Positions 25,581 through 34,297 of a DNA stretch of 64,000 nt are shown here, piece after piece; the stretch's first letter is position 1, and each line of letters opens with the position of its first letter. Both the position numbers and the translations under genes were made by a program. This DNA is from Actinoplanes ianthinogenes (lineage in GTDB: Bacteria > Actinomycetota > Actinomycetes > Mycobacteriales > Micromonosporaceae), in assembly GCF_018324205.1 (NCBI RefSeq), contig NZ_AP023356.1:4667501-4731500 (forward strand), read 5' to 3'. A model generated the notes under the pieces. That model made no database searches. It was given only the letters and a program-made list of their open reading frames with translations, and was not told where the DNA came from.

Positions 25581-26576
25581 GACGTGACCTTAGCCCAGGT
25601 CACAACGGGCTGTCCCGGGTCAATTTCGCACGATCGGGGGAGGGCGTTGGGAGCCCTCCCGGTGGTCTTGTGCGGCGGTGTCTGGCAGCCTGATTTGCGG
25701 GGTGTCCGGGGAGCGCTGCGAGTACGCAGTTGGTGTGGGCGGGGGTGCTGGCCTCATCGCGGTTCGGCCTGGTCTTGGCCTCTTCCGCGACTGATGTTCG
25801 ACGTCGCACCTCGGGTCCGCGACGGATTCCGCTCGGTTCTCTCGGCGTGCGGGTTCCGCTCTTTGTCTTCGGGCTTGGCTTGCGGCTCGCGCTCTTTGTC
25901 TTTCGGACCGCGGACTCCGCCACCTCTCTCGGGCTGCGACTTCTGCCCCCGTCGCCGGAAACTTCGGCTTCCGCGCTTCATCCGGCCGACCTAGTGTTCC
26001 GTCTCAGACCGTGCTTCTCCGATCCCATCTCTGGGCCATATCCACCGGGCCCCGCAGCAGCCGCTCCGATCCCGACCGTGCAGCTTCCACTTCCCGCCTT
26101 AGGACCGGCGCTCTCCGTTCCAACGCCCGAACCCTGCGGTCTCCTCCCCATCGTGGGGCCTGTGGTGTCCGGATCCGTCCTCGAGACCGGATGTGTCCGC
26201 CGGCGGCCGGACCTCCATTCCGGCCGAGGAACCAGGCTTCCCGCTGCGTCTCTGTCCACAGACTTGGCTGCATGATCCGGGCAGCTGAGCCTTCCTACCT
26301 GAAGCGCGATCCCCTGGGCGCGGACGCACCGTGCGCGTGCCGCACACCGTCCATCATGGCCTTGCCCACAGCCTCCATCCGCTGCCTGCTTCACCGCCCC
26401 ACGGCCGGCTGACCCTTCCCGTTTATCGCCGCCGCCCGCAACGCGCCATACCGCCCTCAGCCCCAGCCGTTCTTCCCACCGCCTGCCTCTGTCGCTCGGC
26501 CACCGTTCGCAGTTCTCCGCGAGCTAAACCACAGTCCACGCGCGCCGACATCTCGATCGCTGGACCAACAGGCCAC

Positions 26577-26817
26577 AGTCAGGTCGCAGCCGGCTCGATC
26601 GTTCGACCGCCACCGCCATAGTCAGGTCGCACAGTTCGATCGTTCGACCGCCACGGCCATAGTCAGGTCGCAGCCGGCTCGATCGTTCGACCGCCACCGC
26701 CATAGTCAGGTCGCAGCCGGCTCGATCGTTCGACCGCCACCGCCATAGTCAGGTCGCAGCCGGCTCGATCGTTCGACCACCGCGGCCATAGTCAGGTCGC
26801 ACAGTTCGATCGTTCGA
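26577..26817. repeat. Tandem array of 41/43-bp repeats, six copies
   Basis: Units start at 26577, 26620, 26661, 26704, 26747 and 26790 with AGTCAGGTCGCA. Two subtypes alternate in the order A-B-A-A-A-B: type A (43 bp) continues GCCGGCTCGATCGTTCGACC, type B (41 bp) continues CAGTTCGATCGTTCGACC. Every unit contains CGATCG inside CGATCGTTCGA. The last copy is cut after 28 bases. There are no unique spacers. Confidence 0.93.
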
Positions 26818-27677
26818 GTCTCAAGCCGCAGTAAGCACGCCGCCGACGTGGTGACCGGTCGGACTTCACGCCGGACGGCACGATCCAGGCCGCGCTGCTC
26901 ACCGCTCTGTCTTCCCGCCTGCGACCCGCCGCCTGTCCCACCACCGGCCAGGCAGCCACCCCGATCTGCCTGCACTCCGGAGCTTCGTCGTCGGCTGGCC
27001 GCGCTTGTTCTTCGTCTGCCTGCTAGTCACTTCCTGGCTGCCGACGTCCTCCCGACACGGATGCCCGCACACACGCAACCCTGGCAACCGCGATCCAGAC
27101 GGCCGGTCCGCACGCCCACGTTCCGCAGTGGCCTTCCACTCCGGTCTGCCCGACTCCTCACCCGAAGCCTGTGCTCCCCCTTGACCGTCGACGGATTGCG
27201 TTCCACCTCAAGCCGTCCACGGGATTGCACTCCGTCTCACTCCTTCGTCTGCAACTGGCGTTCACCTTCGAGCCCTTCGCCCACTCCGGTGATCGCCCCT
27301 CAGCCCGCGCCCTGTTCCGGTTCGCCGACGGTTATCGTCTTCCGCTCTGCACCGGCGCGATCCTCGCTGGCAGCACCGCGGGTCAGTTGCCGTCCATGGT
27401 TCCGCCGATCAGTCCGTCGCTCGGTCTCCATGAGAGGCGCCGATCTGGCGTACCGAGACGTTGAATTCGCAGCCCGAGCGTGGCGGCGCCTCGGCAACGG
27501 CGATGGCCGTTCTCATGCTGGCCGTGAGGAACCTTGGGCGGGCGTGCGTAGTTGACGAGAGCCGATCGCCCGCACCCGGCCCGGACCGGCCACGGATGCC
27601 TCGCGGGTCGCGATAGTTCGCCGGCCTGTCGATCCAAATCGGGGCGCGCCGGGACGCGTCTGTGATCTCGTCTCGCG

Positions 27678-27707
27678 GCTACGGATTGGCTACGGATCCG
27701 CTACGGA
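27678..27707. repeat. Three iteron-like GCTACGGA repeats with exact 11-bp spacing
   Basis: GCTACGGA begins at 27678, 27689 and 27700. The 11-bp period puts the three on one face of the helix, as in arrays bound by initiator proteins. It lies 48 bases from a pair of consensus DnaA boxes. Confidence 0.8.
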
Positions 27708-27755
27708 GACGTCGACGAAAGTGAGCATGCGACTCTCCACACACTCGTCCCCAAG

Positions 27756-27777
27756 TTATCCACAGAAGTTATCCACA
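27756..27777. promoter_or_regulatory. Pair of consensus DnaA boxes
   Basis: Two perfect TTATCCACA boxes at 27756-27764 and 27769-27777, direct repeats 13 bp apart, outside oriC and next to a parS site. Confidence 0.85.
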
Positions 27778-27787
27778 GGCCCACCCG

Positions 27788-27801
27788 TTTCACGTGAAAC
27801 G
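27788..27801. other. parS site (perfect)
   Basis: GTTTCACGTGAAAC, 10 bases after the second consensus DnaA box of the 27.7-kb module. Confidence 0.92.
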
Positions 27802-27825
27802 CGACGTAGAACGCTTGCACGCCCT

Positions 27826-27834
27826 GTGGATAGT
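27826..27834. promoter_or_regulatory. DnaA-box-like site
   Basis: TGTGGATAG, one mismatch from the reverse consensus TGTGGATAA, between the two parS sites of the module. Confidence 0.6.
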
Positions 27835-27864
27835 GCAGTGGACGACCCGCAGCCCATCGGCGTC

Positions 27865-27878
27865 GTTTCACGTGAAAC
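27865..27878. other. parS site (perfect)
   Basis: GTTTCACGTGAAAC, 77 bases from its neighbour at 27788, the closest pair of parS sites in the window. Confidence 0.92.
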
Positions 27879-27916
27879 GGCGCCGAACCCCAGCTCCCGT
27901 TCCGCAACCCACAGCC

Positions 27917-27925
27917 TGTGGATAA
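27917..27925. promoter_or_regulatory. Consensus DnaA box (reverse)
   Basis: TGTGGATAA, the perfect consensus in inverted orientation, closes the 27.68-27.93 kb module. Confidence 0.8.
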
Positions 27926-28426
27926 TCGCGCCAGCCCATGTCTCTAAGCCGGCCAACCGACGCGCCAGGGCCGCCCCGAGCATCCGCGTCTACCCATCCG
28001 GCCGGGTTTCACTGGCAGCTTTTCAGGCCGAGCCGACGCGCAATCAGCCGAACACCCCTCCGTGCCACGGAGCAACAGGTCGGTCGCCCAGCGATCGTCA
28101 CGGCTACAGGCCAAGGGATCGATCCCACGTCGGAAGAAGGTTAGAGCCATCGCAGATGGTTCAACCTTGACCGTCCTCAGTCCCGTAGCGCACGCCGAGC
28201 CGGCGGGTTCCGATCCGAGTTCTACTCATGTCTCCGCTCAGTGCCGGGGCAGCTCTCATGGCTCCGTCCGTACTCCCTGTCAACCGCACTGCACAACCGG
28301 CTCGCCCGGGGGCAGTTCGCCTGCCGCGAGAACAACGGACGGCCCGAACGTCGCACCGACTGCCACAGCCTTGTCAACCGTTATCCGCGCACGGCCGGTA
28401 CGCCGCAGCCCAATCGAGGCTCCCCG

Positions 28427-28578
28427 CACACCCCGGCGCCACGCAGTCCAGCTCTAACCTCCGGGCGGCCGGTTCTGGTTCCCGCCTACGACAACTCGAC
28501 GACACACCCCGGCGCCACGCAGTCAGCCCCAGACTCCGGGCGGCCGGTTCCGGTTCGTACCGACGACGACTCGACGGC
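28427..28578. repeat. Direct duplication of a 76-bp unit
   Basis: Two adjacent copies (28427-28502 and 28503-28578) both begin CACACCCCGGCGCCACGCAG and continue with CTCCGGGCGGCCGGTT and a CGACGA-rich end. They differ at scattered positions, so the duplication is not recent. Confidence 0.85.
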
Positions 28579-29968
28579 ACACATCCCCGAGTCCCGGGTC
28601 CCGGCCCGGCGTCAGCCCAGGTGTCCGACGCCGATTTGCCCGGCCCGCCTATGGCCGGCCTCCGCGGCAAACACGCTTCCAGGCCACGCTCGCACGATCA
28701 TGGGATCGCGAACCCATTGCCGTCCGACGAGCCACGGCGGCCAACCGCACCCAGTAGGCGTTTCCCCTGCCAATATCTGCCCCCGACCACGCCTCGTGGT
28801 CCGCTTGCGGTGCCAGAAACCGGCCCGCTTCAGATCGCTCGCCTCCCGGACAATGCCCTGCCTCAGTCCGAGGAGAATTTCGGCCCCATCTCCGCCTTCA
28901 CCCCCATGCCGCGCCGATCGGCTGCGCCCGTGCTGATCCGAAGACTCGACCACAGGTCAACTACCTCCGGAAGAGCAGTCCACCCGGAACCCTCGTGCTG
29001 CGGCCAAGCCCTTCCGTACAACAGCCACGAAAACCCGACCCCCGTTGTAATAGGTCAGCTACTGGCGGGCAGCTTTGTTCGGCGGCGCATCTACAGCTCG
29101 TTCCCGTGTAAGACGGACCGGCGGACCGGTAGCCACCAGACATGCATCCAATCGAGTCGGCATCCCGCCGAGTCGCTTCGGAGGTAACACAAAGCCAACC
29201 CATCGGATCTGGCTCGCCGTCCCTCGCGCACCGGCGCGCCGACTCCGCCCGCGCCAACCGACCGCCAGATGACCTTCGCCAACAGTTCCCGCCGACTAAC
29301 TCTGTTGGGCCGGCTCCGCGGGCATCGCCACCGCGGGCATCGCCACCGTGAACGTCGCTCCCATGGGCTGCACCTCCATGGGCGGCACCTCCCCGAGGTC
29401 GTCGGTGGGCGGCATCTCCCTAACGTCGTCTCAGTCGGCGGCACCTCGCTGAGGTGATCTCGGCGGGGTTGTTCCCGTTGGCTTGTCTTCGTCAACTGGT
29501 TGTCCCACAGCCCGTTCCCAGCGCGCTAGACGGATCTCCGGATAGCCCGTCCGTCAGTTGATGTGCGTCTAGCCAACCCACCCATCAACCCACCTCGGGC
29601 TGCACCGGGCCGGGCCGTGATCGGCGCCCAGCCGCCATGTAGCCCCATCCTCAGATCAGGCGTCGCGGCCGGAGTCTCTGCCAGCCGCACCGCGCACAGT
29701 CAGAATCTCCGAACTTCGCCCACGGTTTGCGCGACACGGTCCAGCCGGCCTCGTCCGAACTCATGCCCGCTCGTGTCTCGCCCGACACGGAGCACATCTA
29801 GGCCAGTCCTTCGCCCGCCCTTCCGGCTGGGTAGAGGCACAGAGAACAGACATCATGCCGACCAATTGGCTCGTGGATCAGTAGTAACGGCTAGGCCGTC
29901 ACGAACCGACCAGGTTGCGGCCGTCCAGACATTCCACGCAGCGGGCCCTGCACGGCCGAGTGGTCGCC

Positions 29969-29982
29969 GTTTCACGTGAAAC
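29969..29982. other. parS site (perfect)
   Basis: GTTTCACGTGAAAC in the gene-free stretch, flanked by CC and GG that extend the palindrome outwards (CCGTTTCACGTGAAACGG). Confidence 0.92.
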
Positions 29983-30309
29983 GGCGTAGCGACCCAGAAC
30001 AAAACGCTTCCTCGGAACGCGCCGAGCACGCCCGTGCAAGGTAGATCTCCGCTCTAAGGCGAACCCATCGGCGAAGGCTTGCAAATCCGGCGCATCCCGG
30101 GCAGCCACCGCCTTGCACGGACAATGGCAAGCCACCGCTGGAGCACAGACGCGCGACAGCGCGGCCCCAGCACAGCAAGGCACGACAATGGGGCAGGTAC
30201 GACATCGGCACGCAGAACAGCACCGGGGCACGCAGGACAGCGGGCCAGGCACAAACACGGGCACGCAAGACAGCATCGGGGCACGGACGACAGCCGGGCA
30301 CGCACGGCA

Positions 30310-30385
30310 CACCGGGCACCGGGCACCGGGCACCGGGCACCGGGCACCGGGCACCGGGCACCGGGCACCGGGCACCGGGCACCGG
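30310..30385. repeat. Heptanucleotide run (CACCGGG)x10
   Basis: Ten perfect head-to-tail copies of CACCGGG (30310-30379) are followed by a partial one. Because 7 is not a multiple of 3, all frames read through as a 7-residue repeat and create spurious open frames on both strands. Copy number should be unstable. Confidence 0.96.
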
Positions 30386-30938
30386 AGGAGTATGAGGCAC
30401 GATGCCGCACCGCGCGGCATGCATGAAGGCCGGGGACGCACGACGAGGCGGCACGCAAGCGGACGCGGCGCGCACGACAGCGCGTACTGGACCACTAGAT
30501 GCACACAACAGGGGATGACAGCACGGCGCCCACGACCGCGCAGCAGGGTGCGGAAGAACGGCACTGCCGGTGCTACGGCAACGGGGCAGCCTTGCAACAA
30601 CGGTGCGGCCAGCGCGACCGACGCCCGCGCACGAGGAACTGGAGGCACGCCCCCATGCTCCGGTCCCGCCTTCGTACTATGCCGCCACATGCCGGACACC
30701 GCTGGACGCTCTTCGCCGAGTCGGTGGGTCGAGCAGAATGACCTGCAGCCCTGGCAAACGTCCGCGTGAGGGCGGCGGCAATTCAACGAATCTGTCGGCG
30801 ATTCAGCCTTGTTAGGGCCTACCAGACGGGAGCAGGCGAGCTGACGCAGCCGGCCCCCAGGCTAACGAGTTGGCTGCTGTGTCGCCAAGTGACCCTCTCG
30901 GCGCTGAACCCTCCCGTCGCTCAGACACAGCACACGTC

Positions 30939-30952
30939 GTTTCACGTGAAAC
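30939..30952. other. parS site (perfect)
   Basis: GTTTCACGTGAAAC in the gene-free stretch. Confidence 0.92.
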
Positions 30953-31237
30953 GACCCGGCTGAATGATCTCTTTCGGAGCATTAGGGAGCCATACGCAGT
31001 ACTAGCCTGTCGCTCGTCTCCTGCATCGAAGGGTCGGCCCTGGCCCGGCCTCGGGCACCTCAACCTGTAACCCGCCATCGTCAGCAGGCCCACCGGATGC
31101 GTTCAACCCGGCTTCCCAGACGCCAGAACTGAGCCGACGGATTGGGGCTGGGACCGCAGGCACAGTTCCTCGCCGCCATCGCCTTGAAGGCAGCAGCGCT
31201 CCGTCGACGCTCTCGCTGCATAGCAACACGGCTGATG

Positions 31238-31251
31238 GTTTCACGTGAAAC
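31238..31251. other. parS site (perfect)
   Basis: GTTTCACGTGAAAC, 425 bases downstream of the end of the VC0807-like gene. Confidence 0.92.
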
Positions 31252-31676
31252 ATCGTGAAGGCGGCTCCAAGCACGGCGCCGTCTGGCAGAAGGAGACCCG
31301 CGCCAGGCCGGCACATCTCTCTAGGCAGGCCATCCACACGAACGCCAGAGGAACAAGGTTGCGCACCACGGCTCGATCTCGGCCCGTCGAGCCGACGTCA
31401 CACCCGGGCCAGCGAACCATATAGAGGCAGCAGCCCGGGATGAGCTAGCGCCTAGGTGCCGACCCGCTGGAGCGGAGAGTCGGAAGCGCCGGAAGCCGAG
31501 GGGCTGGCTGGCAGCCCGCCGACTTCCGACGACTGAACGCGGGTGGACTTCGTCCGGACGGCCAGAGACTCAGAGGCTAAAGCCCTGATCAGTGCGACGC
31601 CGGCCAGTGCGGTGGTGCGGTGAGGCGGCGAAGCGGGATTCGGTCCGCAGCCTCATGAGCGGGCAAGGGCGGGAGA

Positions 31677-32309
31677 TCAGACGAGGGCAGGAACTGCGGC
31701 TCCGGTCTGTTTGTGAGCGGCGATGTACCGGGCGTTCCAGGCGATCAGCAGGGTGAAGGTCAGAACGGTCAGGACCGTGGAAAGGCCAACCATCACCTGT
31801 ACCGGAAGGAGGTAGACCAGGACGACTCGGAGGGCTGCTTCGGCGAGAAGGCCGGAACCCCAGACGGCAGAAGCGACTCGGTGGCCGCGTCGGACTTCGG
31901 GATTGGCCGCGTATTCGGCGGCCAGGTCGTTGGCCTTTGCCGGCATGAAGCTCTGCTGGGCGGAGAGGGTGAGCGGCTTGGTGCCCCGCCAGGCGGTGGC
32001 CAGGAAGAGCGAGCCGATGACGGCGGACATCACCGAATGTTTGATCAGCAAGAATCGCGGGTCGCCGGTCAGCAGGGTGAAGAGCAGCCCCACGCCGAAG
32101 ACCGCACCCATCACGATCGAGAAGTGGCTGACAGATCGGCTGCGAACGGCGACCCAGACCAAACGTGCACCGGCGGCCAGGGTGCCGGCCAACAGGGCGG
32201 TGGTGTCGCCCGCCCCCAGGGCGTGCAGTCCGTAGTAGGTGAGCACGGGCAGTCCAAGGTCTGCGGCCATCGAGCGGATCATGGCGGTCATGCCGGAGTC
32301 GAGTCGCAT
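31677..32309 (-). CDS. VC0807-like integral membrane protein
   Basis: The ATG at 32309 follows GAGGGAG with 8-base spacing, giving 210 residues; a longer frame upstream adds sequence unlike a coding start. Six hydrophobic helices are visible, opening 'MAADLGLPVLTYYGLHALGA' after a short cytoplasmic N-terminus, with 'HSVMSAVIGSLFLATAWRG' in the middle. This pattern fits the VC0807/septation protein A-like membrane family. Function is unknown. It is an isolated gene between the parS-rich desert and parB. Confidence 0.78.
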   Translation of the reverse strand: MRLDSGMTAMIRSMAADLGLPVLTYYGLHALGAGDTTALLAGTLAAGARLVWVAVRSRSVSHFSIVMGAVFGVGLLFTLLTGDPRFLLIKHSVMSAVIGSLFLATAWRGTKPLTLSAQQSFMPAKANDLAAEYAANPEVRRGHRVASAVWGSGLLAEAALRVVLVYLLPVQVMVGLSTVLTVLTFTLLIAWNARYIAAHKQTGAAVPALV

Positions 32310-33160
32310 GTCGAATCTCCCTCTGGATGGCCGCTCCTCGGTGGCGGCGATGGATAAATCTTCGCCGCCGAGGCACCTTCCACGGGACGACCGAGCCACT
32401 GAGACCGGCTGTCAACCACTCGGTGGACACACGCCAATCCGGGTAGCCGTGCCGAATGACCCCTGCGCAGCCGCCCGACCGTCCCGGACTTCAGCGGCAA
32501 ACTCGGGGGCACACGACCACGAACAGAATGAAGCCCGCAAGGAGACGAGATCCGAAGCTGCACTAGCGGGTTGAGGGCCCTACCTACATCAGGACGGGTT
32601 TATTTTCGCCTCTCGCTGACCGCAGCTGTCGTCCTAAATCGACGCTCCGATGGGCCGTTATGGGGGCCACGGCGGAAGAAAAGTGCAGTCGCCGATCGGC
32701 ACTCCGAGTCGACGGATCGGCAATTCGGCCGTCGACGGGTAGGCGGGGTTAGTAGTCCGCAGCGCAGCCGACGGCACCCGACCGAAAGGCAACCGCCGAC
32801 AGGTTGTGGGCCGGCGTCCAAGTTGGCCGACCGATAGCCTGGCGGGCCGGTCGCCCGTGAGTCGGAGGTCGCCAGTCAGACCGGCCAGTCAGCGGGTCGG
32901 CGGCTCGGCGGGCGGCCCGCTGACGGTCAAACCCTGACAGTCAGCCGCGGACCGATAGGGATTGCGACGGCAGTGGAGTTACGGCGGAGACGGATGTCGG
33001 TATCGACGCGACGGTTGGGCGGTCGCCACCAGGAGGAAGGCTGAATCGGCCCCAGCGACCAAGCCAGACCCCAAAAGGGCCAAAACGCCCGTCAGAAAGC
33101 TCCCGAACCCGATCCCCGGAGAGGAAAGAAATCCCAGGAGAATGGCTCTGACAGAACCCG
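32310..33160. other. Gene-free stretch between the VC0807-like gene and parB
   Basis: Short overlapping frames only, none with a start site or domain. Composition changes from mixed (32.4-32.8 kb) to GC-rich sequence with repeated GGTCGCC/CAGTCAG words (32.84-32.95 kb). It must contain the promoter of the membrane protein gene. I see no parS or DnaA box in it. Confidence 0.5.
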
Positions 33161-33196
33161 AAAACGAAGAAGGCACGCGTTGAACCGCGTGCCTTC
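33161..33196 (-). terminator. Rho-independent terminator of the rpmH-parB gene run
   Basis: An 11-bp stem GAAGGCACGCG / CGCGTGCCTTC with a 6-base loop, 30 bases past the parB stop, is followed on the minus strand by TTCGTTTT. Confidence 0.9.
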
Positions 33197-33226
33197 CATC
33201 AGAAACTCAAACCGCCAGCAAGGAGC

Positions 33227-34297
33227 TCACTCCTCCGCCTCAGCCCGAGCCCCTTCTTCCTCGATCCCGATCATCCCGACTATCCGTTCCAGGTCATCCA
33301 CCGTCGCGAACTCGATCGTGATCTTGCCTTTGTTCCGTCCGATGTCGACCTTCACCCGGGTGTCGAATCGATCCGACAACCGGTCCGCCAGATCGTTCAG
33401 AGCCGGCGCATGCACCTTGGCCCGCCGAGCCGGCGCCGCCTTCTTAGCCGGCGCATCATGCTGAGCAAGCTGAACGATCTCCTCGGTCGACCGAACCGAG
33501 AGCCCTTCCTTCACGATCCGCTCAGCCAGCTGCTCCTGAGCCTCACTGTTGCTCAGCCCCAGCAGCGCCCGAGCATGCCCGGCCGACAACACGCCAGCCG
33601 CCACCCGCCGCTGCACCTGAGCCGGCAGATTCATCAGCCGGATCGTGTTCGAGATCTGCGGCCGGCTACGCCCGATCCGCCGAGCCAACTCCTCGTGCGA
33701 GACCCCGAACTCCTCCAGCAGCTGCGAATAAGCGGCCGCCTCTTCCAGAGGGTTCAGGTTCGCCCGGTGGATGTTCTCCAGCAGCGCGTCCCGCAGCATG
33801 GCGTCATCCGGCGTGTCCCGGACGATCGCCGGGATCGTCTCCTTGCCCACCGCCTGGGCCGCCCGCCACCGGCGCTCACCCATGACGAGCTCATACCGAC
33901 CATCGCCCAGATCCCGGACCACGATCGGCTGCAAGAAGCCGATCTCCTGGATCGAGGTCTTGAGCTCCTCGAGCGCCTCCTCGTCGAAGACGTGCCGGGG
34001 CTGCTTGGCGTTCGGCTCGATGGAGGACACCGGCAACTCGGCGAACCGAGCACCGGGAACCGGCGCAAGATCCTCCTGCCCCTGACCGATCGGCTCGGGC
34101 ACCGGCACCGGCTGCGGCGGCGCCAAGGTGGCGGTCGACGGCAGGCCATCCGACGACACCGCAACCGCGGAAGCCGGAGCGGCCGACACGGGCGCCACCT
34201 CAACGCCGTTGTCAGAGGAGGACGAACCGGGAGCCGGCGCCGTGGGGATCAACGCGCCCAGGCCACGGCCCAAGCCACCCCGCGGACGGTTCTTCAT
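33227..34297 (-). CDS. parB: Chromosome partitioning protein ParB
   Basis: CTP-dependent DNA clamp that loads at parS and spreads. The start is ATG 34297, overlapping the parA stop (ATGA), giving 356 residues. A disordered N-terminus of about 80 residues is followed by the CTPase/N-domain with GERR at 140-143 and ENIHRAN at 174-180. The parS-binding helix-turn-helix ('EELARRIGRSRPQISNTIRL', about 200-220) and a C-terminal dimerisation domain complete it. All family motifs are present. It is the last gene of the minus-strand run that begins at rpmH. Confidence 0.97.
   Translation of the reverse strand: MKNRPRGGLGRGLGALIPTAPAPGSSSSDNGVEVAPVSAAPASAVAVSSDGLPSTATLAPPQPVPVPEPIGQGQEDLAPVPGARFAELPVSSIEPNAKQPRHVFDEEALEELKTSIQEIGFLQPIVVRDLGDGRYELVMGERRWRAAQAVGKETIPAIVRDTPDDAMLRDALLENIHRANLNPLEEAAAYSQLLEEFGVSHEELARRIGRSRPQISNTIRLMNLPAQVQRRVAAGVLSAGHARALLGLSNSEAQEQLAERIVKEGLSVRSTEEIVQLAQHDAPAKKAAPARRAKVHAPALNDLADRLSDRFDTRVKVDIGRNKGKITIEFATVDDLERIVGMIGIEEEGARAEAEE

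Larger units (their letters stand above)
25581..31676. other. About 6.1-kb gene desert with parS sites, DnaA boxes and several tandem repeat families
   Basis: No open frame here has a recognisable domain, convincing start or normal codon pattern. The longest ones are low-complexity and overlap on both strands. Base composition is visibly less GC-rich and shifted towards C on the plus strand between about 25.8 and 29.9 kb. The stretch holds five perfect parS sites, four DnaA-box-like 9-mers, an iteron-like triplet, a 43-bp array, a 76-bp duplication and a heptamer run, each listed separately. It could be a centromere-like region, degraded DNA, or both. Confidence 0.7.

Noticed and set aside
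25730..26275. Plus-strand 181-codon Leu/Pro-rich frame
   Set aside because: Low complexity and overlapped by equally long frames on the other strand; no recognisable helices or domain.
26577..26817. CRISPR array
   Set aside because: Repeat units abut without unique spacers and no cas genes are present.
26848..27555. Plus-strand 235-codon Arg/Ser/Pro-rich frame in the desert
   Set aside because: Typical of C-rich non-coding DNA; no ribosome binding site, no hydrophobic core pattern, no family.
29899..30786. Minus-strand Cys/Pro-rich 295-codon frame
   Set aside because: It is held open by the 7-bp repeat (CPVPGAR) and has no start site or domain.
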